In this document: in pieces, positions 1 to 11,515 of the stretch | How positions within the stretch are numbered: the stretch's first letter is position 1 | Layout of the letters: every line of letters starts with the position of its first letter | Assembly (NCBI GenBank): GCA_018389105.1 | Contig: JACATO010000631.1 | Location: 1 to 64,000 of the forward strand | Reading direction: 5' to 3' | DNA: 64,000 nt | Source: Nautilus pompilius | Lineage: Eukaryota; Mollusca; Cephalopoda; Nautilida; Nautilidae | Made by a program: the position numbers and the translations under genes | The notes under the pieces: model-generated | Databases searched by the model: none | What the model was told of the DNA's origin: nothing | What the model saw: the letters and a program-made list of their open reading frames with translations, nothing else

Positions 1-1416
1 TAGATATACTTGCTGTCCCTGACCCGAGAGAACCTCTGGGGAACAACCGGCCGGTCCTGCCCGCGCCACTGAGGAGTTTAAGGTCGCGGACCGAAACATA
101 AGCCAGCTACGGTGCTCGCCAGTGTTTCCCGTGAAGTTCTCGGACATGGTGGACGGGCTCCGAGAATGGGCGCTTTCTCTCGACCGCGCGCTTTAAGGTT
201 CAGAGGAGGGTTTGACCACCGACCGCAGTCAACAAAAGGACGCCGACATCCGTGGAGAACGGCACTCAGCACTGCGAGGCTGAAAACACGCGGTACCTTC
301 GAAGCAGTTCGTGCTCGCCCTACCATAAGAGCCCGGATCACCTGTCGGATATCGTGTTTAGGAGTTTCCTGGGCCGACCAAGGCTTTGCGCGTGACGAGA
401 ATCGCCACAGAGTGCCGCGGTCGGAAGTCAGTCATGCGAGGAAAATCATCTGTATCAAAGAGAACCTTACGCTTTACACCCGAGTCTGTGCATCGCGATC
501 GAGCTTCCGCTGGCGGTTTCTTTGTTACGTACCGGTGAATTAGATAACATGCCTTTTAGCAATTCTGTTTATTTCAGTAGCCGGCTTCTACTTCGGCCAT
601 TCCGCGTCGAGGAAAAACAGGCAAACGGCCTCGTCCGATCTGGCCTCGTTTCAAAATAGCTTCCGGCCGTATTAGACCTCGCATTATGCACGGAGCTGGA
701 TCCGTGTATTAGCCGGATCAACGACGTTCTGAGAAGTTCGAGGTCTGATGCCGGCTGTTTCGAGAATGGTCTGGAACTGTCCTGATGCTCTAAACCAATT
801 TCCGAAGAGTTCTTTTTTTTTTTTTTTAAATTATTTTATTTCAAAATCGACTCGCATTTCCTGCTTTCGCTTTACGGTCTAATTGTTTTTGTTGTTGGAT
901 GGATTGTGTTTTCAGTTTGTTGTTAGGGGCTGTGAGGCCCGGCCCCCCCAAATGGTCGCAAAAACAGCTTATCTTAAATCCGCCGAGTTATCGGCTATTT
1001 TATTTCCGCTTTTTTTTTAAAAAAAGGGGGAGGAGAGTCGGCAAATAAGAAATCACCATTTTCAGAAATTATCTCCCATCAAAGCGAAATCGCCAGGAGA
1101 ATGAAACAGGCAAACAGTCGGGAAATAGACAGGCTGTGGGACGATATAAAATAGCATTTCAGTAATCAGACTAAATAATAAATGTTACACGAGGTATGAA
1201 CAAAGAAGAAAATTTGTAGTTTTTGCTTAATGGAATCCATATACAATCGATTCCTTGCTTCTAAATATTTCATAGTTTTCCGTTTTCATAATGAGCTGAC
1301 GTTCATAAAGAAAACTGTAAAAAGTAATTTTTAATGCCTAATACATTATTTAACGATTTCATGCATTTTTCATATGTTGCCAAAGTAGCCACCGTAGCAT
1401 TACATTTTGTGAGAGA
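1..1416. other. Gene-free stretch, CpG-rich at first
   Basis: The first 800 bases are GC- and CpG-rich and then turn AT-rich with poly-T and poly-A runs. Open frames occur on both strands near 80-540 but resemble no family I know and overlap antisense, as expected in GC-rich non-coding DNA. A 5' exon or CpG-rich promoter of a gene lying to the left cannot be excluded. No splice-bounded coding segment was recognised. Confidence 0.4.
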
Positions 1417-1434
1417 TGATGATGATGATGATGA

Positions 1435-1501
<67 letters not shown>

Positions 1502-1519
1502 AGAGAGAGAGAGAGAGAT
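1417..1519 (+). repeat. Compound (GAT)n then (GA)n microsatellite
   Basis: A short GAT run (about 1417-1433) passes into an almost pure GA run broken by one GATG interruption near 1494. Antisense reading gives only Ser/Leu-rich low-complexity peptide, so the frames here are not genes. Confidence 0.95.
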
Positions 1520-2095
1520 TTCATCAGCTAACAATTTAAAGCGGCACTCACTCAGAATTATCAAAAGGGGATCGTCTCTTTACTGATGATAAGACTTATA
1601 CACGACATTTAAAGGATAGACTTTACATGGAATTTCCTGCCGTTAAACATATCATTTGTTTAGAGTAGTGTGAAAGACATGGTTAAAGGTACACTGTCCT
1701 TAGTCAACGGGAGACAAGTTGCCATTTTGTATGCAACGTTTTCGCATATTCTGAGCTACTTTGAAGAAAAATCGGTTTTGTTAGATAGTGAAATACTGTA
1801 GGGTTTGTACCCAGTGTTCGCCAGAGTGTAGGATAAGGTTTGTATTGTTTGTCAGTCAAACTTTGGCGCATATCACGTGACATGTAATCAGACCTCATAC
1901 GTAAGCAATAGTTCTGCTATTATGCTAAAATGTGTGTTTCAGAATGAATCGGTAGTTTTGCACATGTTTAAAGAAATATTAACGTGCTTTAGAGGGTTTT
2001 GTTTTTTAAAATCTCTTTAAAACGATCAATATACAAAATAAACCAAAGAAAAACTAAGAAAGAAGAAACAGGGATCAAGGACGTCGTCATTGCAT
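1520..2095. other. Gene-free AT-rich spacer
   Basis: This is unique-looking AT-rich sequence between two GA-rich arrays. I see no recognisable coding segment, RNA gene or terminal inverted repeat. Confidence 0.5.
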
Positions 2096-2116
2096 AGAGA
2101 GAGATGACGTCAGTAC

Positions 2117-2168
<52 letters not shown>

Positions 2169-2407
2169 ACACGTCGTCATTACATAAATAGAGATGACGG
2201 TCAGTACAGAGAGAGAGAAGAGGAGAGAGAGAAAGAGAAAAGAACACGCCGTCATTACATAAAGAGAGATGACGTCAGTACAGAGAGAAGAGAGGAGAGA
2301 GAGAGAGAGACGTCGTTATTACATAAAGAGAGATGACGTCAGTAGAGAGAGAGAGAGAGAGAGAGAGAGACGGTCGTCATTACATAAAGAGAGATGACGT
2401 CAGTAAC

Positions 2408-2439
<32 letters not shown>

Positions 2440-2935
2440 CGTCGTCCATTACATAAAGAGAGAGGACGTCAGACAGATATATATATATAGATATATAGAG
2501 AGAGAGAGAGAGAAGAGAGATCCGTCATTACATAAAGGAGAGATGACGTCAGTACAGATATAATATATATATTATATATCTAGAGAGAAGAGAGAGACGT
2601 CCGTCATTACATAGAGAGAGATGACGTCAGTACCAGAGAGAGAGAGAGAACGTCGTCATTACATAAATAGAGATGACGTCAGTACAGACGAGAGAGGAGA
2701 GAACGTCGTCATTACATAAATAGAGATGACGTCAGTACAGATATATATATATAATATATAGAGAGAGAGGAGAGAGAGAGACGTCGTCATTACATAGAGA
2801 GAGATGACGTCAGTACAGAGAGAGAGAGAGACAGACGTCGTCATTACATAAATAGAGATGACGTCAGTACAAAGAGAGAGAGAGACGTCGTCATTACATA
2901 AAGAGAGATGACGTCAGTACAGAGAGAGAGAGAGA
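2096..2935 (+). repeat. CRE-containing minisatellite array 1
   Basis: This is a tandem array with an irregular unit of about 45-65 bp. The unit has GTCGTCATTACATAAA, then GAGATGACGTCAGTACAG, then a variable run of GA (sometimes TATATA). I count about 11 perfect copies of the palindrome TGACGTCA; other units carry indels such as TGACGGTCA or GGACGTCA. GTCAT and ATGAC form a short inverted repeat around the ACATAAAGAG core in each unit. Other arrays in the window share the TGACGTCA-GTACAG-GA core but not the GTCATTACATAAA part, so this is a distinct subfamily. Binding by bZIP factors (CREB/ATF) is known for the motif; any function here is inference. Confidence 0.93.
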
Positions 2936-4063
2936 ATAAATATAGAACTCAATGATTCATTTCTAAATTTATGTCTTTCAGTTCTGCTCCTCACGTAAGA
3001 TGATTGATTGCAAATGTCCACTGGGTTATTAGAAACGAAATCCTTCAATAGACATTAAAGATGACATGTCGTGTTTGGTTACAGAATGACTGATTTTTCT
3101 TACAATGCCAACACGACCACAGTAAGAGACATAGTTATAATCTACATATAGAAAATAATAACGCATGATATAATAAGTTAAGTGAACGCATGAGCTTGAA
3201 ATGTGATACAGATTATTTTAAAGGTGGATAAATGTATTTTATTTACATATCAAGATGGAATCTTCGGCGTTTATGTCCGCATGCTGCCATGATTTAAAGA
3301 ATGTATTCAATTTTGTTCTTGGAGAGGAAATTGAAAAACAAATCACGAGATGAAACACAACAAAAAAAAAAAATACGAAAATTAATTTTGGTCCAAAATT
3401 TTCGTATGGATTTGATTTACGTTTGATTCGTAAAAAAAACTGCCGAGTTTCAGGATAATTATGTACTTCGCATGCAGTCTGTTTGACATTCCGCTCATGA
3501 AAGACTTCGTTAAATAGTTCCACCATTCAGTTATAAAGAAAACAATAACAACGGGTAAAAATTGAGAAAAAATTTTGTTTAAGAAAAAAAATATAAAATC
3601 AAAATAAAAATAGGTTTCCTTCCCAAGAACAAGCTTTTTTAAAGTGGTACTTGGACAGAATCTGTTAGGGGGAGGCGGGCACGTAGCAGAAAAGAAAGAG
3701 GGAACAGATTAGTTGCGCCTTATTAAAAACATATTCAGCTATTAGGGTTGGCAAAACAACTCAATTTATCAAATGGTATGCAATCTGTTTTGTTTATGGA
3801 GAATTTTACAAAATGGTAGGGCAGTTTGTTCTATTCGTACTCGTGAATATATTTGTCATTTTTCTGGAAGATAGAATTTTTAAATAAATGATCAGAGTAA
3901 AAATAATTTTATTTTGTCTGACTGCTATGATTTTCAAATTAAAGTGTACAACTTTGATCATCCATTGTTATAAAATGTCGGGGTTTTTTTAGAATTACTA
4001 TTATTTGTTCAAAGATCATTCATCATGATTCAAACAGAAAATCTGAATAGCAATAAAATGTTT
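2936..4063. other. Gene-free AT-rich stretch
   Basis: AT-rich sequence with poly-A runs (near 3361 and 3436) and no supported coding segment. A 95-residue antisense frame near 3240-3525 has no recognisable motif. Confidence 0.5.
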
Positions 4064-4306
4064 ATTCTTATTTTATTATTTTATTATTATTATATTATTA
4101 TTATATTATTATATTCTTCTTAATTATTATTCTTATTATTATTATTATTATTATTATTAGTCTTATTATTATTCTTACTTATTATTATTCTTATTGGGTG
4201 TGGAATAGTCCTTCCTATTCGTTTTCCTCATGCCCACTAAAGAACAGGAGTATAAGGTCAAACTGTTTACTACTTGCGTCTGTTAACTTCAATACAAATC
4301 AATTAC

Positions 4307-4348
<42 letters not shown>

Positions 4349-4402
4349 TTATTCTTATTCATTCTTATTATTTCGATTATTAATTTTATTATTATTATTA
4401 TT
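4064..4402 (+). repeat. (ATT)n microsatellites, two blocks
   Basis: Two imperfect ATT/CTT runs, about 4064-4196 and 4308-4402, are separated by about 110 bp of non-repetitive DNA. Frames through them are poly-Ile or poly-Leu artefacts. Confidence 0.93.
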
Positions 4403-4546
4403 CATGTGCTGATTTTCCTGTTCTTCTACTCGTTTCCACTGTTTGATATAAGATGCCGATGAAGTTTACACCTTCGTTTTAATTGTAATGGAAATGAATG
4501 TCATCACTTAGAATACTTACACTTGTGTTTGTTTGTTCAGTTAACC

Positions 4547-4569
4547 TACAGTGGTAGCCAAAATTATTG
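4547..4569 (+). mobile_element. Tc1-like terminal repeat remnant
   Basis: The segment starts TACAGTGGTAGCCAAAATTA and matches 20 of 23 bases of another segment at 42016-42038. A CAGTGG-(N)-CCAAAATTATTG type end with flanking TA is characteristic of Tc1-like transposon termini. No partner inverted repeat or transposase remnant was found next to it, so it is probably a solo fragment. Confidence 0.45.
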
Positions 4570-7500
4570 CGTCCACAAAATAATACTGATTTTTAGGTAT
4601 AAATTTTCAATTACGAAAGCATTGTTTAAGCATCAGAGGTTTTCTTCCTCCTAATTTATCGTTAATGTATTTTTTTGTTGTTTAAATATCTTTCTTTAGT
4701 CAAAACACTATTGTAAAGTGGGCATTTATTGATGTTTGCTGCTTTTTGATTCTGAAGCTGCATCTTTACAAGAATTCAGTTTATTAAAGACGTCGTGTAC
4801 AGAAAAATCTCACTTTCTTTTATTATGTTTAAAATTATATATTTTTTTACATTGCTGCGGGCTAAATCAGCGCAATACATTGTTTAGACATATAGGATGG
4901 TGTAATGGTTTTAGCCACTACTGTAATTAGCTATTACATAATATTTTATAAATTTTCAATTTAGCTATAATGCAGCTTTAATTCACACCAGTTAAGAATT
5001 GGTGATTATCCCCTGCCAGATATTCCCCCCTCTGGAGCCACGCGGTGAGGTCAGAAATACCGCTGGCGTTGTTGCCGATGAATGTCCGTTTAGTATCAGC
5101 CCGTGATGGTCAGAACAAGTAAAGCCTTGCCAGTTAAAGATGTTTCCGAAATGTCTGTTAGTACTCAGGGCTCCAGGTAGGGGTAACGGCAGCGCAGTCT
5201 CCTCCACCAGCGCGGCTCCAACGCTACAAGCAACGGTCCGAACAAAATTTTCTTGGTTCGGTCTTTGTCCGCCAGGGCAGCCAAACTTCATCCGGCCATC
5301 GAGAAAAAAATTGACCACTTCCCCGTGGCGCCCAAATCCGACCGGAACCGTCGGTCAGCTTATTTCGGGCTAATAGACTTGGGAGTTTCACGGGGCGATT
5401 GGCCCGAGGTCGATCAGCTTTCGAGACGCAGTCAGAAGGATTGGCCAAGGGGTTGTGACGCATTTCATGAATAGCTCCTCTGTCGTCACGCGACCGGCGT
5501 CCAGAAATCGACGTCTTAGCTAGTGAAGGCTTCGCCAGACTGCATGACTCCATGATACAGGAGCTGAATCAGGAACCTGGAGATGGCACGCGAAATTGAT
5601 ACTGTTGACAATAGACGTAGTTGAAAATGAGAGCCCAAACTCTCAAAAATTAGCGTTAAGTATCCCTGGGTATCTTCTCCACGTGATAGGTCTTTCGAAT
5701 GACCCAGCTTCATGTATGGGCGTTAAAGTTTCTTCAAGAACAGTGGGATGTGGTTTAGATGAGGAGAGGCAACCAAACGGCCAGGCAGAGATGGGCAGCA
5801 GGAACGAAGCATTGGAATGGTGTGACCTGGAAGAAGGTGCGGCCTACGTGAGAGTTAACGCTCGAACTTTTTTTGGCAATAATAAGCGGCAGGCTATTCT
5901 AAGCCGGGCCAAGGCAGCGGCATAAAAGTCAGCTTCCAACAGTTAAAACGAAAAATGGCGTTGATCAATACAAGCGTGAAGTTTCATATCAATCGAAGCT
6001 GTCAAAGATTTGCATAAAATCGAAGGTGTACCGACTGCCAAGGGGCAGGTTCTCATCCATCATGTCACTGTCACAGGAAGTTATTTCGTTGAACGGAGAT
6101 GTATCTTCCAACCAGACAGCGATTCGGCGAATGTAGTGAAAACCTATCTGAAACGTTAGAAAAGCTGATGAAACGAGCACAAAGATGCCTCAGCCTGCAC
6201 AAAGTTCTGATGTGAACATCACTGAGGCCGTGTGGAATTACTGTATATGGCTACTGAACAAGTTAAACACTTACCAAACACTTTTGGGTGAATAGTGGCC
6301 ATCTTCCTGGTCTCGTCGCTCCATCAGAGAAAACAGGGAAAGTAGCCGTGTTTGCCGGATTTGAACGGGCGGTTCTCTCCCCTTGAGTCAGGGTCATTTG
6401 ATGACTGACAGTGGGTCAGGTTTTCGTCCATCACTTCTGCAAGGTGGGCTTTTGTTCATCCCCCTCCCCCACTTCCGTTCAATTAAAAATTTTTTTTTAA
6501 CAAAACCGTTTATACTTGGTACCGCGTGGTCATGCACCGCTTCGCTTCCTGTCGAGTGTATCTGCAGTAATATTCTGCTGGTGTCCAATCCAACCAAACG
6601 TTTAGCTGCTGTAACTACACGTCAGACTGTAGCGTCCTTTCGGTCCTGTCAAGCGTCGTGTCAGCGAAACCTTACCGGAGGGACCAGTGCGAGTTAATGA
6701 TTACCTTATTTACACGCAGTTCATTTCGGAGTAGTTTCCGAACGCGGAAGTATTTTGTGACATTTACGAGGGAAGAGAAAGAAGGAGAGAGGGGGAGGAT
6801 ATGAAAATAAAGATGGAAAGGCGGGCAAAGAGCAATCGCCTTAATAAAGATAACAAGATCACTTAGTTATCTTTTTATTGCTGTTGTTTTTCGTTGTTGT
6901 GACTGCCCAGCAGAAGGAGATCATCCCCCCCCCCCCCCACTGGCCCCGGTTCTCTCTATTCCAGATGTTCTTTCCTGTATCGCGGCATTTAAATTGATTT
7001 TCGCTTTTTTTTAAATTAAAAAGCACGCACAATTATAAACTTTCGGCAGAGCGCCTTCCGTATCATTTAGTACGGATTAATATTTACAGGCGTATACAAC
7101 TTAGTTACTTCTCCAAGAGGACACGGATCTAATACCTCTTTCTTCCTTCAGATTAATACCCAAAACACTACTTTAACAAGGAAGATAAAGAATTTAAAAA
7201 CAATCCAAATCACAAAGGAAGTAGTCGTGAATTATTCCTATAGTCGGTGAAATGTAGACAAGTGGATTTTACTGGGCTTGGAAATAGCACGGGACTTCCA
7301 TCAGTACTATCCATGCGCCTGCAGCAGCAGACATGGGGATGATGGATGTAGAGCCCGCCGTTGGTATGTTTTGGCTCATTGAAATTATCGAAGAGCGGTG
7401 ATGACAGGACAGTAGAACAATCTCAACCCTCGTTACCTCGCTAAATCCGTGTAATAGAATTAAAACGGCAACAACAGATTCAGAGAGAGAGAGGCGGGGG

Positions 7501-7779
7501 GAGGGAGATCGGATGAAATTAATAATACTCACTTGCAGATGCCACATTGGTGAGTCAGAGAAAGAAAAAACTGTACAAAACACCAAGCACTTATGGAAAC
7601 ATCGAGGCCTAAATAGACAGAGTTTAAGGCTACGCCGCTCAAGACATCACTTTGGCCGTATCTTTACTTCCAAGTGTGAATTTCACACCATTTAAACTCT
7701 CATCACGTTTAAACGTGGATGAGAGGCGCCATAAACAGCTCTCCGGTCTAAAAGGAGAGGAAAAAAGAACAACTTTGCG
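4570..7779. other. Gene-free stretch with overlapping short frames
   Basis: Moderately GC-rich blocks at 5000-5930 and 6380-6700 give 60-110 residue frames on both strands, none with a recognisable domain. Poly-C near 6928-6938 and poly-purine tracts are present. I found no splice-bounded exon, RNA gene or mobile-element terminus that I can support. Confidence 0.4.
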
Positions 7780-7850
7780 TACGTCATAGTTGTGCGAAAT
7801 AGTGGCCTTTATGAAGTTCGCGGTGGTTATCTTAAAGATGTATGAACATT
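7780..7850 (+). repeat. Fragment of a dispersed repeat
   Basis: ACGTCATAGTTGTGCGAAAT at 7781 resembles GACGTCATAGTTGTGCAAGG at 36621 and, more weakly, GACGCCTTACAGCTGTGCGA at 38761. Similarity here fades after about 70 bp. The three are probably copies of one old interspersed repeat. Confidence 0.4.
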
Positions 7851-9362
7851 TTTTTTCTGTCTTTTATCTTTAAAAAATTTTGGCATCCAGAGAAGACTCA
7901 CGTTTCTGTTCAATTGTCCGCTTGTTTCTTTTAATTCTAGACCTTTTCTGGTTAAACTGTTAACAGCTTAGTTGTCAATGGGTGGGAGGGGGAGAGTGAA
8001 AAAAACTTCACTGTTCGAATCCTTCGTCAGGGGAAAAAAAAAAAAAAATTATGACCGCCAGGCGGATAATAAACGTGGCTTCCGAAAAAGATCTGGCTTT
8101 TCGTTATTAGCTCAGATCTTGCGAGCTGGGGAGTTCTTATTTGAGAAAGTCCAGCGCAGATTCTAGAATGCTTCTAGATCGAACGTTTGGAATGGATGGG
8201 GTAGGGGTTGATGGTGAATGAGTGAAAATATTAGATCTGTCCAGTTTTAAGGTTTAAACGTTTAACAGGAGATGTTGAAACAGTGTGGAGATCTTAAAAT
8301 GTCTTAGTGTTACATTATTACCGAAAACACACACACACACCACAACGTTCTTGGTTACGAAGTACATTATTGACAGACGGCTAACACAAAGGGGGAAATG
8401 CGAATATTATGGAAATTTTTTTTTTTTTTTACCAATATCAATATCAGGAATTATTTCTGAACGTTACGTTCTGGACGTCGATTGCGTCAGCCAGAGACCC
8501 GCGTTACTTATCCATAGTTAACGACGTTCGCTAGCAACGTATGGCTAGTAGGCAGGACCGCAGACAGGGGGCGCTGGAGCCGAAGCTACTCTCAACTTTC
8601 TTAGCGACGATGCTGGGGGTGGCGGTAAGGGTGCCGGTGCTAGCCCAGCCTCTCTGGAAAAAAGTGTACTCAGCACCAGGCTGATGGTTGTCCGTATAGC
8701 ACAAGACAGCACCCTCAGCTACACCCGGGGGGGGGAGGGATAACTGACGGAATTTCAAGGTCGTATTCTATGTATAGAAACAAAGCTCCCCCTTTTTTTT
8801 CAGCTGACAGAAGGTAAAAAAAATGAATAACGGTGGGGGGTTAGTCATCGAGGTAATAAAAATGTAAAGAAAGAAAAATAATCTATCTTTCTTGATAAGT
8901 ACCTTTTAAATCAAGAATAAACATTACACGAAAGTTCAATTTAATAGTCTTTCACTTAAAATAATTTGACATTGATATACGAATATTAGAGACGTTTGTC
9001 TACGGTGTACTGCCATTAAATCAATATGTCATTTTGCTATTATCCAAAGCTGCGCATAATATAATAAAACCTTTTAAAATATAAAAAAAGCAAATAAATA
9101 GCAGGTTATTAAAGAGTTTCAAAATTTCTATTTACTCAGAAAGCTTCGCTAACTGCCTATTAGGCTATCGCTTCCTTCTTAGCTTCCAATTTCTGCTTAA
9201 TTGAGTAATTGTATAGTTCTACGATCCGTGCATTAGTTCTGTGGCCATTCTGTTGGTGTTATGCCGGAATTACTCAATGGAGATTTATGGATATTACAAA
9301 GTGTTTCCTTCACAGGTTTTTATCTTATTTTTGTGGGTGTGGTAAACCTCAAATGATGGATA
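7851..9362. other. Gene-free stretch
   Basis: Mixed AT-rich sequence with a short CA run at 8327-8341 and several poly-A/T/G tracts (8031, 8407, 8728). No coding segment was recognised. Confidence 0.45.
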
Positions 9363-9636
9363 CACGAGAGAGAAGGAGAGAGAGAGATGACGTCTTCACA
9401 CAGAGAGAGATGACGTTATTACACACACACACACACACCCACACAGAGATGACGTCATCACACAGAGAGTGATGACGTTCTTACACACACACACACACAG
9501 AGATGACGTTATTACACAGAGAGATGACGTCATCACACAGAGAGTTATGACGTTCTTACACACACACACACACACACAGAGAGATGACGTCATCACACAG
9601 AGAGTTATGACGTCAGTAGAGAGAGAGAGAGAGCAT
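9363..9636 (+). repeat. CRE-containing minisatellite array 2
   Basis: The array alternates GAGATGACGTCATCACACAG, GATGACGTTCTTACACACAC and GATGACGTTATTACACAG units. The GA spacer of the other arrays is largely replaced here by AC runs. About four perfect TGACGTCA octamers are present; the other units read TGACGTTC, TGACGTTA or TGACGTCT. It ends in a GA run like the other arrays, which ties it to the same family. Confidence 0.92.
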
Positions 9637-11259
9637 TAAATAAGAGTGCATTAGTCTGTTTGATAAACAAAGGCCCTGGAATGGGTATTATGGGTCTCGT
9701 CGATGAATTTATGACAGAAAGTACGAATATGCTAGCAGGAAAAGAAAGAAAAAAAAACATGAATTAATTATAGTAACGGTGCAGACTTGCATAGAGAGCT
9801 TAAATTAATTAAACGCACTCTAAGGCTATAAACAGGATACAAGTCTAGAATTAATTTTCCAAAGAACGAAACTACGGTCACGAATAAAGGCCTTGAAATA
9901 ATTGGAAAAGGTGTGGGAGTGACGACACTAGAAGAATTTTTAAAAAATAGGTTCAATCCTCGATCAAGAATCACCGCGTCGAAGTAATTCCACAAAGCGT
10001 TAAATCGAGAGCCTGAATTAAAGCGTCCAGAATTAATTTGTAAATATGACAAATTTATGGACACAATTGAAAGCTTTTAGATTAACTTGTGCGGTATTTA
10101 CCCGAATAAAAAGTCATAATTCTCAGCCTATTCATAAATCAGATATCCCGTCTAAAACCGAATTAAGAATCCACATCTTGCCTTTTAATTTTCCAAAAAC
10201 AACAAACAGTTACCGAGCTGACCATTCATCGTATATAGTCCAAAAACTCTAAACATGAATCTGGATAAAAGCATAAATGCGCTCTCTAAATCTGTTCTCT
10301 AAATTATACCCTTTAAACACGACAGAAAAAAAGAATAATAATATTTTACTAAAGGTAGCTAAAAGTCCACATATTTACTAGCTTAAAAGATTTTAAAAAT
10401 CGCCTTTGAATATAGAAATCTAAAACTACGGAATCTGACTTCAAACGTGGTACCAAACCTGACCCCGAACGGGCGAAAATCTACCGACTGAAAATTTAAA
10501 GTTGAAACCTCTAACTGTCAAAGAATTTCTCTAAATCTAAACAAATATCTACATGTCCCTGAATACCTAAGGGAGAGTATTTTACGGAGCCCAAAATGTG
10601 TGTTCTGTGTTTATTTACCTTTTTGGCGAGTGAGGGCCGGGAAAAATTCCGTGGACTCCCCCCCCCCCGAAGTCACCACGTGACATTCGCAGAACGGCGT
10701 TTATGGCACCTTTGGGACCTCTGCTCTGCTTACCCATACCAGCCGACGGACCGGACCCCAGAGGCCCGACCTTCTGCCTGTTCGCTATCCTTATGGGGGA
10801 AGCGACCGAAGTCGCGTGCACGGCGCGAAGGCGGGGGGAGCCGCCCCCTCTATCTAGTTTTCGACGTCAATGGGAGTGGACGCGTCTCTTATTAATGGGG
10901 GGGGCTGTATAACTCCCGAACTTTCCCGAGAGAATACGAAAACACGCGAACGAACTCCGACTCACTGTCGTTGTTTGTTTGTTTGTTTTAAGGCCGTGGT
11001 AGATAAGAATTAGCCTTAAATATCCACATCAAAAATAAATGTTTGCCGTGTTGTCCCTCCCTCCCACCCTGAAAATTATCAGCTTTTTGAACAGGTGGTG
11101 GTGGGTGGGGGGGGGGTGTCCGACATTAAGCCACTTGGCGGCACTGCGCGCGTGCCCGCGCAGACGTTCGGATGACTCCGCCGAAGCCGGGGAGATTCAT
11201 GGATAAATAAATAAATATTTTAAAAAAAAAACAACACAGAAACAGTTTTGATTTATGCC
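9637..11259. other. Gene-free stretch
   Basis: AT-rich to about 10590, then GC-rich with poly-C and poly-G tracts. Both strands of 10596-10912 carry unrelated 70-100 residue frames with no known motif. Nothing supported as a gene. Confidence 0.45.
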
Positions 11260-11515
11260 GAGATTATTGCCGCGGTAATGATGCTGTTCAGTTCGGATTC
11301 TGTTCTGTCAAACAAACAATTAAAGACGCCGCTCCGGTTTATTACGGACGCGTTGCCTAGCGACCATTAATTATGCACAGAACGCGCGGCGCAGCCCACG
11401 GCCGGTAAGCCTTGTGTCGGGGGGGGGGAGGGAGAAGCGTATTTCGAGCGCCGGTTGGCGATAGGGTATTAATTATGCCCTTTTGTTGGTTTTGTTTTCC
11501 CTAGCAACGCCCGAG
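11260..11515 (+). promoter_or_regulatory. Candidate regulatory element (RFX and ATTA motifs)
   Basis: GTTGCCTAGCGACC at 11352-11365 fits the RFX/X-box dyad (GTTGCC-AT-GGCAAC type) closely, and CCCTAGCAAC at 11499-11508 is a second half-site in reverse. The 11-mer ATTAATTATGC occurs twice, at about 11366 and 11469, and resembles homeodomain/POU targets. The block is CpG-rich and lacks coding potential. This is motif reading only. Confidence 0.25.

Noticed and set aside
112..543. 143-codon plus-strand frame at the left end
   Set aside because: Arg-rich translation of CpG-rich DNA with an antisense counterpart; no family resemblance.
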